A DNA stretch of 60,249 nucleotides from the NCBI GenBank assembly GCA_026706345.1, contig JAPOYX010000011.1, positions 405-60,653 of the forward strand, in the 5' to 3' direction. The notes beneath the pieces were generated by a model. The model was not told the DNA's origin, searched no databases, and was given only the letters and a program-made list of their open reading frames with translations. This document shows positions 1 to 7,618 of this stretch, piece after piece. The position numbers were made by a program, and so were the translations under genes. How positions within the stretch are numbered: position 1 is the stretch's first letter; the number at the start of each line of letters is the position of its first letter. This DNA comes from Gemmatimonadota bacterium. GTDB lineage: Bacteria > JAAXHH01.

Positions 1-201
1 CGCACCGATTGAAGTGGTTATGAACCATATCTTGGCGTTTGAAATGTCGGTTTTTGTCGCGTGGTGTTTGAGTTCGGATTCCAACGATGCGATTCTCTCC
101 CCAATGACAATGAGTTGGTCCATCAGCCACTGATCGTAACCGCCTTGAGGTTTCTGGTTTGAGTGGTCTGCCTTGGCAACTCTGTCAGTGTATTCAGTCA
201 T
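1..201 (-). CDS. small coiled-coil/membrane-anchored protein, 3' end cut by window edge
   Basis: An ATG at 201 opens a frame that is still open at base 1 (67 codons visible). The visible protein begins MTEYTDRVAKADHSNQKP, continues with an acidic/leucine heptad-like stretch (QLIVIGERIASLESELKHH), and at the edge enters a hydrophobic segment (KIWFITTSIGA). This layout of a short N-terminus, a coiled coil, a 'TKxDI' step and one C-terminal membrane helix resembles the small DUF1640/XhlA-like proteins, but I do not recognise a specific family. Only a weak GGGAT Shine-Dalgarno (SD) precedes the ATG. It is transcribed in the same direction as the radical SAM gene but lies 344 bp from it. Confidence 0.5.
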   Translation of the reverse strand, partial: MTEYTDRVAKADHSNQKPQGGYDQWLMDQLIVIGERIASLESELKHHATKTDISNAKIWFITTSIGA

Positions 202-545
202 TTCATCCCTGATCCATTTCCCCAGATTCACCCGGTCCAAAGCCTGAGTAACGGAGAACAGGGCATATGACCTCACGCCCGGTTCTCGTCATTGAATCCT
301 ATGTCGTATTAGTCGCGGCCGAGAACGATTTCTCGCACCGGTCGCGCATTTTGTTTTAAACGCAACGATGGACCGCGCGCCGCAGGATGATGCGAGCGAT
401 AGCTGCGTACTATGAGTGGTTTTCGGGTGGTGTGGACTTAGTCGGGTCGCAATGCAGATACATGGACCCTGAGGACCGGAATATCCGGTACATCGCGAGG
501 ACGTTCAGGTCTGCCGGAAGAGCGGATGAGTAACTACGGAGTGCT
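202..545. other. intergenic region with one short hairpin
   Basis: No supported gene lies in these 344 bases. There is a short perfect hairpin (ACCGGA-ATA-TCCGGT) at 475-489 with no T tract, so it is not a convincing terminator. A 48-codon frame on the plus strand (387-533) is too short and lacks a ribosome site. Confidence 0.5.
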
Positions 546-1658
546 TCAGGCTCTTTTCCCCGGGGACAGGCCCAGGCCTTCCCATACTCTTCCCAGGCCT
601 TCCCATACCCGGTCGAACCTCAGCGACGCTTCCGTTTCGCCCCGGCAACTGTACCAGCACCGGTTGCAGTCGATCTTGCGGGAAACCGGTTTGTAGTCGG
701 CGTATCCGGACTGTACGGGCAGTTCCGCGCAGGGCTTTACGTCGCCGTCGGGGGTCAGCTGCACCAGCCACTTGCCCGCCGCCGTGCAGGTCCGTGGGAG
801 GGAATTCTGGAAATAGGCGGGGATGCGGCGCAGGTACCAGTCGGAATTGACGATGTTGCCCAGACGGGACTTCTGGTAGATCAGATCCTCGATCACGGAT
901 TCCAGCCGTTCGGCGTGACCGGTATCCACCAGGTGGGTTTCGTTCCCGTTCTTGAAGTCGCTGTAGCAGCTGTAGGAGACCTTAGCGCCCATGGTTCGCG
1001 CCAGATGCGCTATGGGGACGACGTGGTCCAGGTTGTCGCGCATGATTACGGTGTTGAAGATCACGTTGATTCCCCGGGCCGTCAACTGGGGCACGAGCGT
1101 GGAGATATGCTCGTACAGGCCCGCGATCCCCCGTTCCTCGTCATGTTCGCGGCCGATGTAGTTCAACGAAATCGAGATGTGGTCCATGCCGGCTTCCCAC
1201 AGCGCCATGGCTTTTTCCACGGTCAGGAGAGATCCGTGGGTGACCATGCCGATATAGATGAAACCCAGGGACTCCTTGATGCGCCTGACCGCCTCGGGCA
1301 ACTGCTTGTTGATCGTCGGTTCCCCGCCAGTCAGCGTGACCGTCAAGGGGTTCAACTTCCTGAGCGCGTCCACGTAATCGTAGTCGCCCAGCTTGCCCGA
1401 ACGCTTCGTTTTCCAGTAGTCACAGAAATCGCAGGTGGCGTTGCAGAGGTACGTCACCTCCATGTTCACCGCCATCGGTCCGCCCTTCAGCCGCACCCAG
1501 AGGTACTTGAGCACGGAACGAAGCTTCCTGACGGGGGACATGGGACGCAACAAGGCCCGGTCGTACCCGAGATAGCCGGCATCCGGCTGCAATACGGGCG
1601 GCGCGGGAGGCGGCGGATAGCTTTCCACCGTCGGAGCGACCTGGATCTGTTCGGACAT
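546..1658 (-). CDS. radical SAM protein with SPASM-like C-terminal cysteines
   Basis: 370 residues. The radical SAM cluster motif CxxxCxxC is present as C72-NAT-C76-DF-C79, followed by TLTGGEPT, the usual GGE motif for S-adenosylmethionine binding. The C-terminus has several further cysteines (CTAAGKW, KPCAE, DCNRCWYSC) as in SPASM/Twitch proteins that carry auxiliary Fe-S clusters. These enzymes modify peptides, sugars or lipids by radical chemistry; the substrate cannot be read from the sequence. A proline-rich N-terminal segment (about residues 15-25) precedes the core. The start is supported by AAGGAG 9 bases upstream. It is the last gene of the envelope/CDP-alcohol run, 63 bp after the phosphatase. 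The C-terminus carries an in-frame 7-residue duplication (RVWEGLG twice). Confidence 0.85.
   Translation of the reverse strand: MSEQIQVAPTVESYPPPPAPPVLQPDAGYLGYDRALLRPMSPVRKLRSVLKYLWVRLKGGPMAVNMEVTYLCNATCDFCDYWKTKRSGKLGDYDYVDALRKLNPLTVTLTGGEPTINKQLPEAVRRIKESLGFIYIGMVTHGSLLTVEKAMALWEAGMDHISISLNYIGREHDEERGIAGLYEHISTLVPQLTARGINVIFNTVIMRDNLDHVVPIAHLARTMGAKVSYSCYSDFKNGNETHLVDTGHAERLESVIEDLIYQKSRLGNIVNSDWYLRRIPAYFQNSLPRTCTAAGKWLVQLTPDGDVKPCAELPVQSGYADYKPVSRKIDCNRCWYSCRGETEASLRFDRVWEGLGRVWEGLGLSPGKRA
571..607. repeat. 21-bp in-frame tandem duplication at the 3' end of the radical SAM gene
   Basis: The 16-mer cccaggccttcccata occurs at 571-586 and again at 592-607, an offset of 21 bp. Because 21 is a multiple of 3 the frame is preserved and the protein gains a second RVWEGLG. 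Confidence 0.9.
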
Positions 1659-1684
1659 GGACTGCTACTCCTTCATCGCCGCAT

Positions 1685-1740
1685 TCAGGCGGCGGCGACG
1701 AAACAGGTGCTATGCCGTACCTCAGGCGGCGGCGACGAAA
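1685..1740. repeat. 19-bp direct repeat spanning the phosphatase stop codon
   Basis: tcaggcggcggcgacgaaa occurs at 1685-1703 and 1722-1740 (offset 37 bp). The second copy encodes the last residues FVAAA and the stop of the phosphatase. The first is a non-coding echo of the same 3' end lying between the phosphatase and the radical SAM gene. Confidence 0.9.
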
Positions 1741-3172
1741 TCGGTACCGTCTATCTCGCCTTCGACCGAATGCCCCGTGAGACTCAACATGGAGGGAAAC
1801 AGGTCCACGGTGCGTACGTAGTCTGCCGAAATCTGCGCATTCATGAACAACGGGACGTGCATGTGTTCGCGATGGAGCGAACCATGGGACGCCCTGTGTT
1901 CGGGATGCTCGTGCCGGATCCTCAGATCGTATCCCTTTCGGGCGCTGACGATCACGTCACCCGACCGGGCCGACCCAATGACCTTCAGGAGTTGGTATGG
2001 CGCGTCCGGATAGTCCGTGTCGAACGTGGCGGAAAGCGCCTCTTCCTGGGACATCTCTACCGGCATGTCGTCGTAGCCGAAGGGATCCTCACCCTCGCGC
2101 ACCCGGTAGGACAGGCCGTTCCGCGTCTCCCGGATCTCGGCCATTCCCCGGCGTCCCCATACGACAACCCCCTGGTCGTGGGTTCTGACCGCCAGTCGTG
2201 GGTTCTGACCGCCACCAGGTCGATCGCTTCCTGTGAGAGCAGGGCTTCGACCAGGTCCGTATCCCCCATGGAACGGATCTCGTCACAGGAAGGCCGCTCC
2301 GCCCACGTATCGCCCTTCTTGAGGTAGATATGGGCCATTCCATTGCCGGACACCATCGAGGCCGCGTTGCATCCTTTACGCAGGATCTTCGGATAATACA
2401 GCGTGTTGAACCCCAGTTCGTCCAGAAACGACCAGAGTTCGAAGTGCGTGTGGGTGGTGGTCAGGCCATGGTCGCTGGAGACCACGAACAGCGTGTCGTC
2501 CAGCCTGCCTTTACGGCTGAGCCGTTCCGCCAGTCTGCCGAGCCCCCGGTCGAACGCGCGGTACGCATCCAGGGTCTCGTCCGAAAAAGGATCGGTGTAA
2601 TGCGAATACTCGTCCACCGCGGGGAACACGACCGACAGGAAATCCGCCTCCCGGTCGATCGCACGGTCCACGTAACGCCACGCCGCGTCGTCCACGGCCT
2701 GCCAGCGGCCGGAGTAATGGGCATAGAGCCAGTACCAGTTCTTGACCAGCAGCGTCTGGTTCGCGAAAACATCCAGGCCTCGGTTCAGAAAACTGAAGAC
2801 TCCGGCGGGCTGTTCGAAGTATTCGAATATGGTGCGGATATCCTCCCTGAGGTCCCTGTCCATATACAACCCGCCCGGGCCCACGTAACTGCGCGACTGG
2901 TTGAAATGGGTGAACCCATGGGACCTGGACCGGTCAAACCAGCGAATGCCGGGAAGATTGGATGAACCGGGCGTACAACCCGTAAGAAAGGGGACATGGG
3001 CCGGGCCGGTCGTGGACGGGAAGGAAGTCACCGTCTTCCGGTAGTCTCCCCGGTCGAGCACGAATCGCCGCAGGTTCGGAAACTCGCCCGCCTCGATGAA
3101 ATCTTCCATCACATCCGCGCGGGCGCCGTCGACCAGGAAGAAGACACACCGCTTGAACGGCGTTCTCGCCAT
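1722..3172 (-). pseudogene. AlkP-superfamily phosphatase/phosphodiesterase, frameshifted by a 20-bp duplication
   Basis: Start ATG at 3172 (MARTPFKRC), with AGGAG six bases upstream. The N-terminus shows the type I phosphodiesterase/nucleotide pyrophosphatase signature: metal-binding Asp in LVDGARAD (about residue 15), the nucleophile region SFPSTTGPAH (T54/T55) and later SSDHG. The reading frame runs into a different frame near 2195 and continues out of register to 2057. The true C-terminus (MAEIRETRNGLSYRV to the stop at 1722, including VRTVDLFPSMLSLTG) is in another frame. Deleting one copy of the 20-bp tandem repeat at 2175-2214 restores a continuous frame (VAVRTHDQGVVVWGRRGMAEI). The intact protein would be about 476 residues. 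It may be a real inactivation, a phase-variable state or an assembly error. It sits within the envelope cluster, and a candidate BlaI operator overlaps its ribosome site. Confidence 0.85.
2175..2214. repeat. perfect 20-bp tandem duplication causing a frameshift
   Basis: gtcgtgggttctgaccgcca is present twice head to tail (2175-2194, 2195-2214). Twenty is not a multiple of three, so the extra copy breaks the phosphatase frame; removing one copy joins both halves perfectly. Confidence 0.95.
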
Positions 3173-3179
3173 GCTGTCT

Positions 3180-3193
3180 CCTAAAAACTTAGG
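3180..3193. promoter_or_regulatory. candidate BlaI-type operator in front of the phosphatase gene
   Basis: CCTAA-AAAC-TTAGG is a perfect 5-bp inverted repeat. Read on the minus strand its core is CTAAGTTTTTAG, exactly the 12 bases found upstream of blaI at 13936-13947. It abuts and overlaps the AGGAG ribosome site of the phosphatase (start 3172), where a bound repressor would block transcription. Function is inferred. Confidence 0.55.
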
Positions 3194-3254
3194 ACATGGT
3201 CTTATGAAAAACGATCGAATCCTGCTATACAGGCTGCAGAATATACATGGTTTC

Positions 3255-3854
3255 TCATTCAGTTTCAAGGGTTTTCGCACGGAGGGTGCTGAGGAGTTCC
3301 TCGTAAGAGGACTGCCTGATCTTCTTGTAAAAGGCGTCCCGGTTGGCCAGCGCCACGCTCGCCCCGTCTATCACCATGTCATAGATGAGCCACTCTCCCT
3401 GCTTAAGCTCCATCTTGTAGTCGACGAGCGTTTTGGTGCCCTTGTACCATACCGTGGTTCTCACCAGCGACCGGCTGCCCCGCGTTTCCTCTCCGTCATA
3501 CGTCGTATTGTCCGATCGCTTGCGCAGCTTCTCGAGCGCCCTGTTCTCCGTCCATAGACGCAGGACCGAAACGAATTCTTCCCGCTCGGCCGCGGTCCGC
3601 TCCCGCCAGTACCTGCCGAGGGAAATCCGGCTGTGCCGTTCGAAATCGAAACCCGAGACGACGGACTGGCGCACCAGGCTGTCCCGGACGGCTTCGGTCG
3701 TCGACCCGTCCACGGCGCGTAACGCGGCATCCCGTCGCTTCAGTGTCTCGACAGGCGAGGATACCTGCGCGTAACTCCCGAAAGCCGGCAAAGACACCGC
3801 CGCCCAGGCGGCCAGGCAGGCTATCCGGCGAATCTCACGGCGTAGCAAGTGCAT
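3255..3854 (-). CDS. MlaC/HpnM-like periplasmic lipid-binding protein
   Basis: 199 residues with an N-terminal signal peptide (RREIRRIACLAAWAAVSLPAFGSYAQ). The mature part matches the MlaC/Ttg2D (toluene tolerance) family: a helical N-terminus, then VSGFDFERHSRISLGRYWRE, an 'LR.W..NRALEKLRKR' helix, and the strand run RTTVWYKGTKTLVDYKMELKQGEWLIYDMVIDG. The family carries phospholipids between membranes in the periplasm; a relative (HpnM) accompanies hopanoid genes. GGAGGG precedes the ATG. It lies 26 bp from the DUF3047 gene upstream and 82 bp before the phosphatase, the interval that contains the candidate operator. No MlaBDEF partners are in the window, so its cargo is unknown. Confidence 0.8.
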   Translation of the reverse strand: MHLLRREIRRIACLAAWAAVSLPAFGSYAQVSSPVETLKRRDAALRAVDGSTTEAVRDSLVRQSVVSGFDFERHSRISLGRYWRERTAAEREEFVSVLRLWTENRALEKLRKRSDNTTYDGEETRGSRSLVRTTVWYKGTKTLVDYKMELKQGEWLIYDMVIDGASVALANRDAFYKKIRQSSYEELLSTLRAKTLETE

Positions 3855-3880
3855 GTCTTCCCTCCATCCATCCGCCCGGG

Positions 3881-4720
3881 TCAGGACCCGCGGCGATGAA
3901 CCACGAAGTCGTCGTAATCCCCCTGCGAATCCGTCCCCGTCGCGTTGCCATCCGTCAGAATACCGATCCCCACGGCTTTACGGGGCGGTTTCTTCCCGAA
4001 GATCCGGACATAATCCGCATGCACGTCGACCGACTCCTCTACCCAGCGGCCGAGCTTCTCCTCCCCGCTTTCGAGCACGATCACGTGGGGACGGCCGATG
4101 CCGTCGCGCCGGTGGTACGTGCCCACCGGCAGTGTGGTGCTCCAGACGTACTTCAGGGTCTTGGGCACGCCGACGAAATTCTGGTCCAGGACCACGTATA
4201 CGGCAACCGCGCTGTCGTTCCTGGAACCGATACGTTCATCCCCGCCTTCGGGCAGGACCTGCGCCCTCCAGCGCCAGGAAAGCACCGGATATTCGTTTGC
4301 GTCCCACTCTCTCAGTTGCTTGCGAATGATGATGGAGGAACCGTCGTCGGCTGCGTGGAGATACCGGTTGCCGTTTTCTTCCTGGACCGTGTACGTGTTG
4401 CGGGCCAGTCCATCGTCTCCCCGCCAGGCCTTCCAGGTCAGGGGGAAGCCGCCCGTGTCCGAACCACCGAAGTCTTCGATGATGATAGACTGTTGAAGAT
4501 CATCACGGCGCTGGGGATGGTCCGCAGGGGCCGCCCGGGCGACGGCCGGAGTGAACGGATCAGTCCCGGTCCGGGGCCACGTAGAGACGGGTGCCGGCCT
4601 CATGTCCTCCGGAATGGGACGCAGGACGGAAGACGGATCGATGACCGCGGCGCAGCATAGAAGAACGCCTCCGGCCAGCCAACTAAGCGTCCTGCCCGCC
4701 CCCTTGCGTCGTTTTTTCAT
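3881..4720 (-). CDS. DUF3047 family exported protein
   Basis: 279 residues. A basic start (MKKRRKGAGRTLSW) leads into a hydrophobic segment (LAGGVLLCCAAV), a signal peptide or anchor. The body carries the DUF3047 pattern: an early IIIEDF strand, then VLSWRWR, a 'DSAVAVYVVLDQ' strand, KTLKYVWSTTLPVGT, and the ending VGIGILTDGNATG..DYDDFVVH. The fold is probably jelly-roll-like and the family has no defined biochemical function that I know of. The start is supported by GGAG. It sits between the TolC-like gene (21 bp) and the MlaC-like gene (26 bp), so a cell-envelope role is inferred from context. Confidence 0.8.
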   Translation of the reverse strand: MKKRRKGAGRTLSWLAGGVLLCCAAVIDPSSVLRPIPEDMRPAPVSTWPRTGTDPFTPAVARAAPADHPQRRDDLQQSIIIEDFGGSDTGGFPLTWKAWRGDDGLARNTYTVQEENGNRYLHAADDGSSIIIRKQLREWDANEYPVLSWRWRAQVLPEGGDERIGSRNDSAVAVYVVLDQNFVGVPKTLKYVWSTTLPVGTYHRRDGIGRPHVIVLESGEEKLGRWVEESVDVHADYVRIFGKKPPRKAVGIGILTDGNATGTDSQGDYDDFVVHRRGS

Positions 4721-4741
4721 GATCCTGCTCCGTTTCTTCCG

Positions 4742-6127
4742 CTAGCGCTGCGTATTTGAAACTCCGTTACCCGTTACGTGGTCGAGTTCAGCCAGCGAGA
4801 CCCGGTATTCAAACAGGGACTGCCGGTACGCATGCTGCATTTTAGCGTGCGCGGTATAGGCGTCCAGCAATTCCGAACTGTCCCCGGTCACGTCGAAACC
4901 CAGTGTCGCGGCCGTCAGCCAGGCCCTGGCGGAGCGGAGCGCCCGGTCGCTGTTGACTACGTTTGCCCGGGCCTCGATCACGTCCCTGTAGGTCTGTTCC
5001 ACCTGCAGTTCAATCGCGTTCAAGGCCTGCGATTCCCTGCTCGCCAGAGACTCCAACTCCGCCTTCCGGGCCAGGTACTTGGCGCGGGTCAGGCCGAAAT
5101 TGAAGTTCTGCCGCAACGTGATCACCGCGCCGCCGCGAATGAAATTGAACTCGTCCCTGAGAAACGGATTGTCGAGTTCCGGCCTGTGGGGCGCGATACC
5201 CCACTGGAGCGACCCCGCCAGGGCGATCTGGGGGTAGAAGTCGCTCTTGGCCACCTTCAGCAGCGCCCGGCGCGCCAGCACCCCCGCCCTGAGCTGCCGG
5301 ATGTCGTGCCGCCGGCTCTTCGCCTGTTCGATGTAAACGTGCAGTCCCTCGAGCTTTGCCGGATCGGTCCCGGCGGCCACGTAGACGATATCGAAATCGC
5401 TGGAGCGATCGATTCCGAGGAGGGCCATCAGCGCCGCCTTCCCCATTTCGATCGACTTCTCGGCACGCGCACGGCTCTGTTGCACTTCGAATTCGAAGAC
5501 GTCGATTTTCAGGAGGTCGTTCTGGCCTACATCTTCTGAATCCTCCTCGATCATCTCGTTTACGCGCTGTCTGGCTTCCCGCACTTTCTCTTCGCTTTCC
5601 AGGATGATCTCTCTGAGCTCCCTGGCCAGCACCAGACCGTAGAACAGCTTCTTAACCTGTAGCACCACGTCGCTTTTCTTCGATTCCAAGGCCGCCTCGC
5701 CCGCTTCGAGACCGAAACCGGCCGCCTTCTTCGCATTGCCGAGTTTTCCGAAGGTATACAGCGGCTGGACCAGTTCGATGTGTGTACGGGAGAAAACGCC
5801 CAGATCGGAGAGATCGCTCCGGATAGTCTCGATCTGTTCCGTATCGCCTTTTATTCCAGGCGCCGGTCCGAATATGTTGGTCCACTGCAACTGAGGCATT
5901 ATACCGGCGAATCTCGCCTCGCTCAGCCTGGCTTCCAGGCCCTCTACGGCAAGGACAGCCTGTTCGATATCCGGACTGACCATCAACGCGCGGTCCACGC
6001 ACTGTTCCAGCGTCATCCGGACCGCCTGGACGGTCCGGGGCGGTCCCTGCGCGATGACAGGCCCTGTAATCAGCAATGTCGCCAGCAGGTGGGTCAGCAG
6101 ACGAAACACGATGCCTCCGCTTGGCAT
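4742..6127 (-). CDS. TolC-family outer-membrane efflux channel
   Basis: 461 residues from the ATG at 6127. An alternative GTG at 6109 (VFRLLTHLLATLLITG) has a GGAGG just before it and makes a cleaner signal peptide. The protein has the two-repeat TolC layout: helical hairpins (LEQCVDRALMVSPDIEQAV near the start; LQVKKLFYGLVLARELREII; second repeat with YRDVIEARANVVNSDRALRSARAWL) with strand segments such as ALAGSLQWGIAP and ITLRQNFNFGL between them. TolC trimers form the exit duct for type I or RND-type exporters; no periplasmic adaptor or pump is encoded nearby. Its place among lipid-headgroup genes suggests export of that product. The 143-bp gap upstream contains a 17-bp direct repeat. Confidence 0.88.
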   Translation of the reverse strand: MPSGGIVFRLLTHLLATLLITGPVIAQGPPRTVQAVRMTLEQCVDRALMVSPDIEQAVLAVEGLEARLSEARFAGIMPQLQWTNIFGPAPGIKGDTEQIETIRSDLSDLGVFSRTHIELVQPLYTFGKLGNAKKAAGFGLEAGEAALESKKSDVVLQVKKLFYGLVLARELREIILESEEKVREARQRVNEMIEEDSEDVGQNDLLKIDVFEFEVQQSRARAEKSIEMGKAALMALLGIDRSSDFDIVYVAAGTDPAKLEGLHVYIEQAKSRRHDIRQLRAGVLARRALLKVAKSDFYPQIALAGSLQWGIAPHRPELDNPFLRDEFNFIRGGAVITLRQNFNFGLTRAKYLARKAELESLASRESQALNAIELQVEQTYRDVIEARANVVNSDRALRSARAWLTAATLGFDVTGDSSELLDAYTAHAKMQHAYRQSLFEYRVSLAELDHVTGNGVSNTQR

Positions 6128-6170
6128 AGTCGTCGAATTTCTTCCTGACTTAAGTATATTAGACGCCGCT

Positions 6171-6219
6171 GTTCTCCAGTTGATCCAATAATTAATGCCG
6201 CCGTTCTCCAGTTGATCCA
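6171..6219. repeat. 17-bp direct repeat in the gap between two envelope genes
   Basis: gttctccagttgatcca occurs at 6171-6187 and 6203-6219 (offset 32 bp), with similar flanks (gccgct/gccgcc upstream). It is non-coding, upstream of the TolC-like gene. Confidence 0.85.
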
Positions 6220-6270
6220 GGTAATTCCCGCTGACTAAGCCCGCGGAGATCGAGATCGGCAGCCGACAGC

Positions 6271-7557
6271 CTAAACAGACCGGTTCTCCTCGTCAGCTGC
6301 CGCGGGCTTCGACATCAGCCAGATCGCCCGCGTCCAGTGAAATGCCGCCGTGATCACCGTCCAGATGGCCACGAAGGTAAACGCCTCCTCCAGCATGCCG
6401 GCCGCCGTACCTCCCAGCAGCAGGAGGACGTTGGTGTTTCGCCGGGCGCCGATGCGACGAAAGAAGCGGTCCACGGGTTCGCAGTCGAACAGCTCGATAC
6501 CCTGCCTGGACTTGAACATCCCCGTCGCGGTCTTGTCAAGCAGATAAAACAGGGTGATCACGGTACTCAGCACGAAAGGGCCGACCAGGGCTCCGCCGCC
6601 GCTGAGCATCCACCCCAGAGCCCAGTACCAGGTCAGTTCCCAGACCACGTCCAGGATGTGTTCGTAGCGGTCCCCGAACCGGGTGCATCGCACCGTCACG
6701 CGGGCCAGCTTGCCGTCGACTCCGTCCAGTACGCCGACGATGAAGGCGATGACCAGTCCGGCGATCAGGTAACCCGACGCCAGTTGCCCCGCGGCCAGCA
6801 GACCGGTAGTCAGAAAGGCGAGCACGATGGTGAGAGTGGTTACCTGGTTGGGCGTGACGGGACCGGCCGAAACCCATTTCGTAAGCACGTTCTCCAGGGG
6901 CGGGTGGATGAATTCCGCGGGGAAGTCCAGCGTACCCTTCTGCGCGGCGTCGATCAACAGCATTTCCGCCTGTTGGACCTTCCGGTCCGAATCGAGGACC
7001 AGCCAAAAGGGGGGCAGGCTGCGGCGGAGATCCACGATATAGGGATCCATATCGCGGAGATCGTAGACAGAACAGGCCGACTCCGGCGCCGTGTCCAGCG
7101 CCGACCACAGCGATTCGGAGCCGGTCCATGATGCCGCGAGCTCCGTAAGCAGATCCGCGTCGGCCACCAGGAGCCTGCAGGATGCCCGGACCGCCTGATC
7201 GACGGCCCTTCTGTTCGAACCGCCGTCGATCAAGTCCCGCAATACGCGGGGATCGTACAGGTGATGGGCGTCCAGGACCAGGGCCGTTTCGTCCTTTCCA
7301 GGCAGCCAGCGGGCTGGGCTTTCGTCGGTCCGTACGCAGTCGACAGCGCCAAGCTCCCGGAACCAGCGCCCGTCAAACCCGTCGATCCGGACACTCGATC
7401 CCCGCCCGGGTGCGGGTCCGACCACCGAAACCCGCCGGGCTCCCAGGGAGGCAAAGACCCTAAGGTGCCGTTCGAGCAAGGGAATGCCGTAAACCGGCCG
7501 CGCGGCTCCGGCCGCGGTGGCGTCCGTATCGGCGAATAAGACCACGCTGAATTTCAA
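6271..7557 (-). CDS. CDP-alcohol phosphatidyltransferase fused to a degenerate nucleotidyltransferase-like domain
   Basis: 428 residues from a TTG start (weak SD, GAGAG). Residues 1-220 have the outline of a sugar-nucleotidyltransferase (VVLFADTD, GIPLLERHLRVFASLGARRVSVVG, LVLDAHHLYDP) but lack the GGxGxR loop and catalytic Lys. Residues 225-420 are a multi-pass CDP-alcohol phosphatidyltransferase with D278-xx-D281-G-xx-A-R286, then G295-xxx-E299-xxx-D303; the third motif Asp is Glu. The order matches the inositol-phosphate cytidylyltransferase/di-inositol-phosphate-phosphate synthase fusion, here with a decayed first half. The enzyme would transfer a phospho-alcohol from a CDP-alcohol at the inner membrane. 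It is 61 bp downstream of the flippase and pairs with the intact fusion at 9965-11413. Confidence 0.82.
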   Translation of the reverse strand: MKFSVVLFADTDATAAGAARPVYGIPLLERHLRVFASLGARRVSVVGPAPGRGSSVRIDGFDGRWFRELGAVDCVRTDESPARWLPGKDETALVLDAHHLYDPRVLRDLIDGGSNRRAVDQAVRASCRLLVADADLLTELAASWTGSESLWSALDTAPESACSVYDLRDMDPYIVDLRRSLPPFWLVLDSDRKVQQAEMLLIDAAQKGTLDFPAEFIHPPLENVLTKWVSAGPVTPNQVTTLTIVLAFLTTGLLAAGQLASGYLIAGLVIAFIVGVLDGVDGKLARVTVRCTRFGDRYEHILDVVWELTWYWALGWMLSGGGALVGPFVLSTVITLFYLLDKTATGMFKSRQGIELFDCEPVDRFFRRIGARRNTNVLLLLGGTAAGMLEEAFTFVAIWTVITAAFHWTRAIWLMSKPAAADEENRSV

Positions 7558-7618
7558 AACGATTCAGACTCTCTTTCGAGACTAACCCGCGGCACGCGCT
7601 CGTCCTCAGTTTCCCGGC

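Noticed and set aside
387-533. 48-codon plus-strand frame before the radical SAM gene
   Set aside because: Sequence looks mildly protein-like but has no ribosome site or homologous feature I can name.
915-2327. 470-codon plus-strand frame over the radical SAM and phosphatase genes
   Set aside because: Antisense shadow of supported genes; composition is His/Arg/Gly-rich with no recognisable domain.
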